DNA of 64,000 nucleotides, taken from Paramecium sonneborni. Taxonomy: Eukaryota; Ciliophora; Oligohymenophorea; Peniculida; Parameciidae. The notes under the pieces were generated by a model that was given only the letters and a program-made list of their open reading frames with translations, had not been told where the DNA came from and did no database searches. The position numbers and the translations under genes are program-made. Positions 47,671-58,225 of this stretch are shown here, piece after piece (within the stretch, counting starts at the first letter, position 1; every line of letters starts with the position of its first letter). Where the stretch lies: assembly GCA_905182985.1 (NCBI GenBank), contig CAJJDN010000088.1:124001-188000 (forward strand), in the 5' to 3' direction.

Positions 47671-47853
47671 TTTTTATATTTAATATTAACTCAATTTCTA
47701 ACAATCCAAAGAACCTTTATTTATTAAAATTTTGTGATATTTAAATTATCTCTATTAGGAAACAATCAGAAATCTTATCAACATATTTTTGTTTCGAATT
47801 TATTAATTACTAAAAATAGTGAAATTTAATATTTATATTATGACTATGATGTG

Positions 47854-48642
47854 TCATTAATCTAATTGACTAATTACAAATCCAACATTCACCGATTAAC
47901 TCATCTATGTATTCATACTATATCCATAGTTCTGTAATATTTAAACAGATTTTATAGATTCTATTTTCATATTCAATCCCTTCAAAACTACACTACCCTA
48001 AATCTAATTTTAATTCATTACTGTATGTTTAGCATCTTCAATTGCTTATTCTAGTAATACATCCTTCAATCTTTTCTTCTCTTTTTTACTAATATCAAAT
48101 TCAATTCCATTCACCTTATTTACCTTATATTTCACAGCTACATCAATTATTCTAACATTATAAATAATATCCTACCTTCCCACATCATTAATATTTAAAG
48201 TTTCTACTGTTATCCTATTATTTACCATAAAACCTGAAAATGTAACATAAGAAGGTTCACTTTAACTGTACTCTTAAAATGGTTAGATTGTGAAATCAGC
48301 TGTTTGAATCTTTAATTCCCCATTGCAGTTCTCTTTAATGGCTCTATCTTATTTAGTCTATCAATTACTTTACTGCATTTTCAGCTATTTAAGCTGCCTC
48401 TTAAAGTGCATTTTATGCCTTAACATTCTTAACTTCTAATTCCAATGTTACTACTGCTTAAGTTGGCTCAATAATTGTTGAAGACTATCCTTATACATAA
48501 TAGATATCTGGTCGTAAATATATACTTGCATCACACTTATATTATTTATTATGTATTTCATTACTAAGTTCAAAGTTGATGTCTTTATAAATTATGATTT
48601 CAATGTCATTAATAAAATGCATAATACAACTATTCCTTTCAT
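47854..48642 (-). CDS. secreted SIMPL-domain (DUF541) protein, second of the pair
   Basis: 244 residues; introns of 29 and 25 nt. A signal peptide lies at the N-terminus (MKGIVVLCILLMTLKS). The SIMPL blocks are YVQGQSSTIIEPTQAVVTLE, then VTFSGFMVNNRITVETLN, VRIIDVAVKYKVNKVNGIEF and LLEQAIEDAKHTVMN. The GxGxxxxxP opening is more diverged (G-Q-S-S-T-I-I-E-P) than in its neighbour. Same orientation and similar exon plan suggest tandem duplication of an ancestral gene followed by strong divergence. Confidence 0.8.
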
Positions 48643-48800
48643 TTATTTATATAATGAATAATAATTAAACTTCTCATGAAATTTAATCTTCTAAGCATGC
48701 AAAGAAATCTTTTTCCATAACTTCCTTGTAACCAGATCCAAACAAACTTAGGAATAACAAAATACTTATCAATAACATTTAAATTAGTCGAGGAGATTCT

Positions 48801-50407
48801 ATGAGTCGAATGTCCTATGTTGATAAAGAAGATTACATCGATTAAATCTAAAAATTAAAAAAGGACAACAATCTACTAAGAATTGAACTCAAGTAAGTTA
48901 AGTCTCAACTTATGTATTATCAGGTATAAAGTATTTAATTAAGAAAGAACTCGATAGTTTATAATCATAATGTTAGGAATCCGATACTATTTCTGTTCCA
49001 CTTTAATAGTAGGTAAAAATCAAATAACTTCTAAAAACACTCTCGTAAAAAGAATCAGAGATTGAGTCACTTAAAAAACTTTTGAAAATTGATTAACTTA
49101 ATGAACAATAAGAGCAATTGTAAAAACTGAAAGCACTTTGTGAAATATAAAAGTAGAAACTTTTAAATAGTGAAACAGAAATAATCATTCCATCTAAAAC
49201 AAATGTTTTAAGAAGTTTGGAAGATGACAATATTCGACTTGTTTAAATTGTAACTGGTCTTGAAGAGAAGTTGAAAGGATTTGATCAAATAAAAAAATAA
49301 AATACAATCTTTTAAAGTAAAATCTAAAATCAATAAAAATTAATCATTTAATTATAATTAGAAATCAGATAATACAAAGATAGAGACACTGTTTTTGCAA
49401 ATAAAGTTACTTAATAAAATAAATAAGAAAATGTTATTCAAAAATTAACATCAGAAATAAATAAATTAAGCTAAACAACTTAAAATTAATAGTCATAAAT
49501 TGATAAACTTATGTCAAATATTCAAAATTAATAAGATAAGTATGAAAAAATCATTATGGAAAAAGATGAAGAAATCTTAACATTAAGAATTAAAATAGAA
49601 AATATTAATAAAATAATGAATGAAGATCATTAAGGGCTATCAGAATAGAGAAACAGAAAAAATAGTAAAAATACGCCATTATTCAAGCCATCTTCATTTG
49701 GTAATATTAATGGCAATTTCAAATTGAATTAAGACTTTGTTCTCTCTTCTTAAAGATCTTAAAGTGCAACTCATCGTAAAAAAGTTGTCTTAATAACAAG
49801 ATAAGATCTTTAACAAGTAATAAAAATCCTCAAATATCAATTATTAATAAATCAAATAAATCTTAATGATATTGATTAAGTAATATTTAATATGATATTA
49901 TAGTATTTGTTTTGCTAAATATCATCAGATGATATTCAATTAAAAGAATTAGTAGAATCTTTACAAGTTTCTATCTTCAAATTAAATAATTAATAAGCAC
50001 ATCAACTAGGTCTTTACTTAATTGATTCTGAGGATGGGAATGAGATATAATCTAAGTAGAGAATTCGTAGTATTTTTAAAAATTTAGTTGATAATTACTA
50101 ATTCCCATCAGCTTAAGAAATTTTTAATATAAAAAAAGAATTATCATAAATATTTAATGAATAGGAACTACAATCCATAAAGACTTAACTTATTCTTAAG
50201 TATGGAAATTAAATAAAGAAGCTGTAGATATATGTAAATTTATATAATGATTATAAGGATTTGTTTGATACATTATAATAGAAGGACATTAAATTATCTA
50301 AGCAAACAAAAGAGTACATAGAAGCAATGTTATTTAAGTTAAATAATTAAGCCCCTAACGTATTTTAGATTGATTAATTGCAATTAATATATTGTGATGA
50401 CGTGTGA
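48801..50407 (+). CDS. long coiled-coil protein, 528 residues
   Basis: Two exons; a 20-nt intron after about residue 42. Residues 1-275 are almost unbroken Gln/Lys/Leu coiled coil with heptad spacing. A Ser/Asn-rich linker (residues 280-330, with FKPSSFGNINGNFKLNQ) leads to a helical C-terminal region with alternating hydrophobics (DIDQVIFNMILQYLFCQISS). No catalytic motif. The start is divergent from the second SIMPL gene, 158 bp away. Cytoskeletal function is a guess. Confidence 0.72.
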
Positions 50408-51971
50408 ATTTAATTTAAATTTTATATAAAGATAATAAATGAAATAATTTGACTAAAATTACAAGTAGAGAAAGAATGAGCAATAAGTTAACTTTTTTAA
50501 AAGCTGAAATATTTCTATGAAATAAAGATGATAACAAAATTATCTCTTCTTTTTTGATAAAATAATATATAGAAAAGCATACAATAGTAATTTTGCTTTT
50601 AAAAATTAAGAATTCGATTAGTTTATAAATTAAAACTTTATAAATAAATATAATTTTCAGAATATTATTACAAAACATTTGATATCAAATTGAGAGCTAG
50701 AAAAACAATCTACTTTTGAAGGAACTTAATAATATTGTTGATCAACAATATTTATTAACTTTTGAAGAATGTAGATATTATGTACTATCAAGAGATTCTT
50801 GTTATCATAATAGAAGCCATAGACAAAGGTAAATTTCAAAAAATATATATTTTAATTCTATATAATTCTACCTATTTATATTAATGGAGATTGAGTAATC
50901 ATGATGAAAATCAATTAACTGAAGAGTGTTTATATTTAATAATTAAATGATGAACCTTTATTTGAGCTTATTATTCCTTTAGTCTTTATAAATAATTAAA
51001 TTGAGTGGTATTTCTTTTGGAAAATATTTTTAATTTATGTTTATACTACCAATTTAGATCTTAGTAATTTTATGAGCAAAAAAAAGTGTTTAATCCATAA
51101 GATTATCTTGGCGCACTTCAAACATCTCATAGAAAATATTGTAAATTATAAGTATATAGAGAATTAGTAGAAAAAGGGAATAAATAAATTAAAGACTAAT
51201 AAATATAAGCAAAAAAAAGAAGTTTTAACTGAAATTGAATTAGAACCACTGATATAATATCCTATTAGACGTAATTTCTTTAAATATAAAACATATCTTA
51301 TTATAATATGCATAATCAGTAATTATTTTTTTTGTTTCTGGTATTCAATTAGTTAAAAAATAATCATAAATGTTATATTTAAGGTTTAGTTTAAGTTAAT
51401 CCAAATATTTATGTTGTTTTGCAGAGATGCTCATTTGAAAAATAAAACAAAAGATAAGCATAACAGGAGCTATAATAATATAATATTTGATATATATAAT
51501 TATTTTAATTTTAAATATGTATATTACTGGACTGCATCATAAATGTATTTTAAAAATGTTTCTTCTTTTTATTCTTGCTATCAAAATTTTTTATGACAAA
51601 AATTTAAAGAATTATTTTAACATTAAAAGAACAAAATTTACATTTTGAATTAAGGAATATTAAACAATATTTAGTCATCTTTTTGTAAAATATTCGAAAG
51701 TTATTATTTACTAACATTCTTAAGCTTTCAGGTTTACTGCCTAAATCAGGGAAAATAATAAGAAGTTTTAATTTTTGATAGCTAATTTTGCTCCTTTTTG
51801 TATATTGGTACTTAAATAATAACAAATTTTTGGTTGTTAATAATGTTAGTAAATTAAGAAAAAAAAAATAAAAATAAATACTAAAATTTATGATTTTTTT
51901 TAGAAATAGTTAGATACTAACAATTATTTGAATTCAATTGATGAGAAAATAAATAAAAAGGTTTAATTTTA
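50408..51971. other. 1.5-kb stretch with broken coding-like fragments
   Basis: No intact gene. On the plus strand around 50700-51230 several fragments in different frames look like real protein (see the pseudogene entry). The minus strand has hydrophobic frames (50415-50678 and 51604-51825) that I consider chance. The rest is AT-rich. Confidence 0.4.
50690..51236 (+). pseudogene. possible decayed or unresolved gene
   Basis: Fragments with coding character lie in order but in different frames: LLKELNNIVDQQYLLTFEE and a Cys/His/Arg patch (CYHNRSHRQ) at about 50715-50830; a piece with LSNHDENQLTEECLYLI near 50890-50945; and FNPQDYLGALQTSHRKYCKL with VYRELVEKGNKQ near 51090-51190, ending at TGA. 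The first two can be joined by removing 61 nt, longer than normal introns here. No ATG fits the first piece. It could be a pseudogene, or a gene with unusual introns or retained internal eliminated sequences. Family not recognised. Confidence 0.35.
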
Positions 51972-52574
51972 TCAGAATATAATTTTTACAGAATCCTAAA
52001 ATTAGCAAGACTTATCTTTCTTTTTTTTTCCTTATTCAATTCTTTAATCTGTTTTTATTTAATTAAATGAAAGCTTTTATAGTTTGTTTGATAAATGATT
52101 ATTTGATTTTCTTGGTTTATGACCTTCAATTTTTTGAATGAATTAAGGCTATATATTTTTTGAGAGTGATCTGCTATTTGATTTTATTTTCTTTTGATTT
52201 GAACATTTAGGAATTTCATAAATAATATACTTGCTGCAATTCATACTATGATAAGGGCGTTTTCTCGTTTTTTTCACAGGTGCTGAATTATTTCTTTAGA
52301 TAAAATAATTCTTTCTACTTTAATTATGAAATATGGGTTCTTCTATAACGAAATCTATAGAATCTTTTTGTTGAATTCTTGATCTATCTTGCTAAACTTG
52401 TTGATTGATTTAGTAATCCTTTTAAAAAAATTCATCTTCGAAAGAATCTAAATTAAGTTTCATATCGTATGTGAATTATTGAATAGAATGCTATTTCTAA
52501 GGAGTGATCAGTGGATACCCTCCTTTTAGTTTTAATAATTGATTTTCTTTGTTTTTAATGCAATTGTTACCCAT
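51972..52574 (-). CDS. basic protein with N-terminal acylation signal, 200 residues
   Basis: An uninterrupted frame. The N-terminus MGNNCIKNKENQ has Gly2 and Cys5, a good dual myristoylation/palmitoylation signal. The rest is polar, with an acidic patch near residues 40-80, then a strongly basic C-terminal half (KKTRKRPYHSMNC, KSNNHLSNKLQKL). It is probably membrane-anchored through its N-terminus and partly disordered. It is divergent from the tetraspanin-like gene, 133 bp away. Confidence 0.65.
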
Positions 52575-52707
52575 TAAATTATATTTTTACTAAGAATCTT
52601 AAAGCATTTTTTAAATTAATTGGTTAATATAAAGCATCATATATAAATTTTAATTTAGTAATAATTTGCTTGAAATATAAATTATTTATTAATTTTTAAA
52701 GTTTTTA

Positions 52708-53428
52708 ATGAAAGCAGGAAATAAATGCCTTTATTATTGCAAGCAATTTTTTAATCTACTTTTAGGAATGAGTGGTTTACTGATGATAGCTATAGCAATT
52801 TATATATGGGTGGTAGCTAAGATATTTTCAGTAATAGTTATGTGTATATTAATATTGGGTGGCATTTAACTAACTTTATCTTTAATATGTAATGTTATAA
52901 CAGTTTAGTATTTTAGCTTTGGGGTCTAAAAAGGCTATGTTTAGAATCAAAGTATATAATTTCATATTAGGAATTATACTTTTGGGATAAATCACTATTA
53001 CAATATTAGCATTTGTATTAGAAGATACATTTATAGATAAGGGTAAATATTGATATAGAATGTAGCAATTGAAAAACTTGATGAACCTTAGGAATCAATT
53101 GATGCTTTAAAAGAATAATTATAAAATCAATATACTAGATCTATATTCATTACTTTAACAAGTTTAGGAATTTAGTTAATGTGTTTTTTATTCAGTGTTT
53201 GGTATAGAGATTCACTTGAAAATGCAAATGATAATAGTAAACTCTTATATGATGAAAAAGAAAAGTATTAAATATATAGATTATTTTAGGAAATATATGA
53301 GTTTTGAAGAATATTCATCAAAATAATAAGCATCAGTAAAAGAGAAATCAAATAATAACAGAAATGAAGTTTATTCTAGAAATCCAGAATTTTATGAGTG
53401 GAAACAATAATAACAAGGCAAGAAATGA
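52708..53428 (+). CDS. tetraspanin-like four-TM protein
   Basis: 214 residues; introns of 28, 23 and 25 nt. The N-terminus MKAGNKCLYYCKQFFNLLLG, with Cys before TM1, is typical of tetraspanins. Four hydrophobic segments lie at about 13-34, 38-60, 73-98 and 128-150. A Gly-Ser-Lys-Lys turn joins TM2 and TM3. The large loop between TM3 and TM4 is short (about 30 residues) and lacks the C-C-G motif, so it is a reduced or divergent member. The C-terminal tail is polar, with a Tyr-rich section and a final Gln run. Confidence 0.68.
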
Positions 53429-53786
53429 TTTATAAAAAATTAATTTAAAATTTTTATATTATTAACAATATAGTTTTTAACTATAAATTCCTTATTATAA
53501 ATGTTATAGATTGAAAATCTTAATTAAGTGTTTAAATTGATAGTTACATTTCAAAATTATGTTAAATATGATAAAATATTTAGAATAAATAAATATAGAC
53601 AATATAATTTATTGAAAATTTGAAAAGCAGTCAACAAATTAATATGTTGAAATTTTGTAAACAAATTTCTTCTATTTTTAGATAATCATATTTATAACAA
53701 TAAAATATGCTAATAGGTATGAGTATAAAAATAATGATATTGTGATTGGGAATAGTTAAATATAGATTTTGAATATTGATAATATC
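53429..53786. other. convergent 3' spacer, nothing seen
   Basis: 358 bp between the stops of the tetraspanin-like gene and the BET-like gene. AT-rich; no supported feature. Confidence 0.4.
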
Positions 53787-54793
53787 TCAATCAGAGGACT
53801 CAGAAGGAAAAGAACTATCTTCTTAGTTATTGGATTTTTGGGAGCTGTAATTGATTGAAGGATCAACTTTAACTTTTTTAGTTTTTCTATTTTTAATAAA
53901 AATGTAGATGATACAATTTAGATTGTACATATTCTTACAATTTTCGAATAACTTTAGGTGGTAATTAATCAATATCAAATTCAAGTTCTTCTGCTTCTTG
54001 ATTTTAAACACTTTACTATACTATTTCCCAAACTCCTTTTAAATGTTCTTATGGTAATTCACGTATATGTTATCCTAATTATTTTTTTTCTTCAAATGAA
54101 ATATGAGTATCTTATTTTTTTTAAGATTAAGGTTCTTTTATTTTATTTGTATTAACTTTATTAGTGATAGGAATGCTTCTAAATTGTATTTAAATTAATA
54201 TATACTTTGTAGATGTTGATGTTTATTTCTATTCATTTTAAATAGTTTTAAAAACATGATAAAAATGATTTTCTAATTATGTGATTTGATCTTGCATTTA
54301 TGTGGATGAGGCAGATTATGTAAGTTTTTGTAATGCAATTCTGATTTAATTCCAAAGATTCATCAAATTACCTTTTAATTTACAAGTAAGTAATACCCTC
54401 CTATTTGAAGGAAGCTTCAATTTTATCTATATTTAAATACCCAGAAGCATTAATCTCACTAAATGCTGGATGGGATTTGAATTTTAACAGAAGTTATAAT
54501 CCCTTTTTACAATTATCATCTTATGGAATTTTGACTTATTCTTTTTAGAGAGGAATGATTCTTTGAGATCTTTTACTTTTATCTTCAACAATTTCTTATT
54601 TATTGCTTTGAAAAGATGCATCATATTTATTAACTTTTTTAGGCTATTTAATTAATAAGGTGGGAAATATTACTACTCTCTATTCACGTGATTTTAAGAG
54701 ATTAGATTATAAAAGTGAATAACCCTTTGGCATCTTACTTAGAATAAAGTCAACTTGAATCTAATTAAGATTGAATTCTAATGAACTTGCCAT
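53787..54793 (-). CDS. BET-like protein: reduced bromodomain plus NET domain
   Basis: 308 residues; introns of 25, 27 and 28 nt. The NET (extra-terminal) domain at about 222-282 is clear: ISFEEKKQLGQHIRELPQEH, then LEFDIDQLPPKVIRKLQEYV. It is followed by a Lys patch and an acidic Ser-rich end (NQEDSSFPSESSD), as in BET proteins. Upstream, residues 105-200 resemble a bromodomain start and end (LQLLLKFKSHPAFSEIN, and QDQITQLENHFYHVFKTIQ), but the ZA loop and the Tyr/Asn acetyl-lysine pocket are not visible. NET domains recruit chromatin factors. The bromodomain part is an inference. Confidence 0.8.
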
Positions 54794-54915
54794 AAATAAG
54801 TTATTTATTATTTATATTTCTCAATAAATTAGAATAAAATCAAACATACTATCATAAAATTTATTATCACTATTCTTATGTTATATTAATATAATAATTA
54901 ATAATACTTGGACAA

Positions 54916-56472
54916 ATGGAAAAGTATAAAAGAATAAGGAAGATTGGAAAAGGTAATTTTGGAGATGTTTGGTTGGTGGAAGATAACAAAGGAAGAGTAT
55001 TCAAAATATCTATTTTATAGTAATATGCTATGAAAAGAATAGATTTACTATTTGATACAGTAGATCCATAAAATGAAGTTAGTATAATGAAAGTTCTTAA
55101 GCATCCTAACATTATAAAGTTTTATGATTCTTTTGAACAAAATGATAAATTGTGTATTATAATGGAATATGCCAAAAATTGTATTAGATATCAATTAATT
55201 ATAGCTGATCTTTCAATCTATATTAAATCTAAATAACCTGATATCTTGAACTACTTCACATAATTATGTTTAGGAGTTTAATATTTACATTAATAAAAAA
55301 TAGTTCATAGAGATATTAAATTAAGAAATGTCTTTATTACTGATGATGGAATTGTAAATATTTATAATTTATTCATTTTAAGATCAAATTAGGAGATTTT
55401 AGTATCTCTAAAAAATTGATTGATCTTTCAACAAATACAACTTTAGGTATTTCAATTTTATAAATAAGGAACTCCATATTATTTATCTCCTGAAATCTGT
55501 TAATCTAAAAATTACAATTCTAAAACAGATATCTGGAATTTAGGTTGTTTCTTATATGAATTATGCACATAATAAAAACCATTTTTAGGAGAATCTCTGC
55601 CTGCAATTCTCAATTCTATAATAAATGGTTAAACACCTTAACTTAATGAAACATTCCCTAAGTTTTATTAAGATATCCTCAATATTACATTATAAAAAGA
55701 TCCAGAACTTAGACCTGATATTAATTATATACTAAATATTCCATAAATCAAGGAATAGTAACTTAAATTATAAGTTCTGTATAAAAGTAAAGGAATTATA
55801 AACAGAAGAATATGTCCTATTGAATGTCCAGGATATGATGAAAAAAAAGAATTAAAATAAGACAAATAATCCATCAATAAAGATATGTCTAAAATTCTTA
55901 AATGTTCTATCACACCTTAATATAGATAAACATAATTAGGATTATAAAATATATTCTCAGAATGTGTATCTCCAAATAACAATTATTGTTAGATTTAGAA
56001 AAAGCCTTACAAAAAAATTATGACTATTAATACTTAATTAGATGAAAAAGTAGAATAGGAAGTTACTCAAAAGAAACCATCTTTTGCTAAATTACTCTTC
56101 AATCCAAAAACACCTACTTCTCCTAATAGAAATATTTTACTAGCAGATTTCTTAAAAAATAAATTAGGATAATAAGTATTTTAAAGAATGAAAGATTTAT
56201 TAGAAAACAGCAAAGATCCAATATAATTATTAGAAAATAGAGAAGAGATGATGTAAATATTAGGAGAATCAAATTTAGATTGTATCAAAGTATAACATTA
56301 ATATATTTAGATATTTAAAATTCTAATATGTAATAGCATTACACCACCTAGCAGTCATTTTAGAACAATGAGTGCTTCTTATTAATTTATTACTTAGAGA
56401 ATTAAAACAGTAAATAATCATGATAATAATAATAATAATGTTCCAATATCTCCCTGGGATGAATAATTTTGA
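54916..56472 (+). CDS. NEK-like protein kinase with altered catalytic motifs
   Basis: 485 residues in five exons; introns of 24, 24, 29 and 22 nt. The kinase domain spans about 1-265. The Gly loop is IGKGNFGDVWLV and the VAIK-type lysine is in QYAMKRIDL. The catalytic loop is VHRDIKLRNVF, keeping Asp and Asn but with Leu-Arg in place of Pro-x. The DFG motif reads DFS (KLGDFSISKK). The P+1 region is GTPYYLSPEIC and DIWNLGCFLYELC follows. Family resemblance is to NEKs, which act on cilia and mitosis. The C-terminal 220 residues are Gln/Lys-rich with proline patches. Confidence 0.88.
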
Positions 56473-56520
56473 TTATAATTAGCTTCTAATATATAAAAAT
56501 CAATTTTCGTAAAAACTATT

Positions 56521-57262
56521 TCATGAATTATTATTATTATTATTTAGTTTTTGTATAGCTTTTATTTATTCGGTATTTTTTGATTCTAAAGTATTTACCA
56601 TTTAAGAATTCATTTAACTCTAAGTAACTTAATTTTAATTGTTCTTTGATATTGTGGGTTCTAATGACGTAATCAAGACTTGCTTTTTATTAATTAATTA
56701 TGATTACATCATTCTCAATAAGACTTTCAATAGCCTTTGTTTTATATAAGTTTTTTTTCTTTTTATACCCAATTAATATTTGTATTATAACAACAATTGA
56801 GCAGGTAGAATATTCAATAATTCGAGAAATGTTTTTTAATCTATACCAACCAGAATCATGAGGATCAATAATTGGTACTTTTCCATTGCCTATTATATAT
56901 TCTTAATGTATACCATTATCATCTAATAAAGCATGAGAAATTTGAGTTATGGCTAAATATAATATAACTAAAACAGCTAGAATTAAAAGACTTGTTAAAT
57001 AGTAAATATATTAACATCATTCGAGGAAATTAAACATGCCTACTATTTGGTTTAAATTAATAAAGGTAACCTTCGATGACAATTAAACAAATAAACACTC
57101 CTGACTACATGCATCATATTAAATTACTACACAACATAATATAAAGTAGTTTGTAAATCTACTACTATCATCATCTAACTCTAAAATTATTGTTATTAGA
57201 CTGCAGCATAATGCTAGAATTGTTATCATTAAGGCAAGAATTGTCATTTTTATTATATTCAT
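56521..57262 (-). CDS. multi-pass membrane protein, about 216 residues
   Basis: Hydrophobic segments occur at the N-terminus (MNIIKMTILALMITILALCC), around residues 42-60, 75-95 and 135-150, followed by a charged C-terminal helix (SLIENDVIIINQQKASLDY). The model needs three introns: 26 nt, 25 nt starting GTT rather than GTA, and a 3' one of 40 nt. The last gives a stop 48 bp short of the convergent NEK gene. Without it the frame would run 175 bp into that gene. The C-terminus is therefore uncertain. Family not recognised. Confidence 0.5.
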
Positions 57263-58225
57263 AATTATAATCTGATAATTATTAAACAATCATAATCATT
57301 ATCACCATAATAAAATTAAGTGTCTTTTATTTATCAAACTAGATACATGTTTCATCTAAACTTATAATCAACATTACATTATTTTTATTCCATTCAATTT
57401 ACTCATTTCATTCTGAAATCTTCTTATTCTTATTAGATAAATTCTATGTTGAAAATATCTATAAAGCAACCATCTATAAACCATAATACAATCATTCATA
57501 ATAATAATAATTCTCAATATTATTATTAAAAAAGCACAAAACTCTTTATATCTACTTTTATTCTTCCATTTATATTTATCAATTCTATTAAAAAAAACAA
57601 GATTATTATTATTAATAATAGAAAGATCATTTTAAATTACTCTTTTAATTTGATTACTATTATATTTTGTTATATTTATTATATACCTATAAATATTAAA
57701 TAATTATAAATTATAATTTTTTTTTTGAGATAATTTTTCAGAAAATAGGTTTAATATTTAAATATAAATCATATCTGATAAATAAAAAAATACAATGATA
57801 AGATTTTAAAATAAAATACGAAAAATTAAGAAAATTATTCTTTTAATTTGTTTATTTTATTTGCTGAAGAATTAGTAATAAATATGATTGTTAGATATCA
57901 GTCTTTCTATTAGTTATATTTGTTTTTAATTCTATTTGTTTATATAAATAATAATGTTGAATTAGAAATATATATTTTTAATGAAATAATTTTAGTAAGA
58001 AATTATAAAATTTATGTATAAATCCTCGATTTAGAGTTTTGACAAGCAGTTTTTAATTTGAAATTTGTAGATTTAAGAACTTTAATGTTTGAAAGAAATG
58101 AATATAGGATAGTTTAAATTGGTTTACCAAAAAAAGAGATAGATAAATTGATATGGATATGAGAAATATTTGATTATAAAAATCGCATTGAATCCTTTGT
58201 TCATATAAATAAATATTCAAATATA
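57263..58225. other. spacer and possible 5' region of the USP gene
   Basis: 0.96 kb. The left two thirds is plain AT-rich DNA. From 57884 (an ATG) a frame in phase with the USP gene is open except for two TGA codons (about 58038 and 58166). This may be chance, 5' UTR or a decayed start region. Confidence 0.4.

Noticed and set aside
50415..50678. Hydrophobic 87-codon minus-strand frame
   Set aside because: Composition (Ile, Leu, Phe, Lys) is what random AT-rich DNA gives, and it has no conserved pattern.
53823..54155. Overlapping frames on both strands of 62-65 codons
   Set aside because: They lie within the exons and an intron of the NET-domain gene in other frames.
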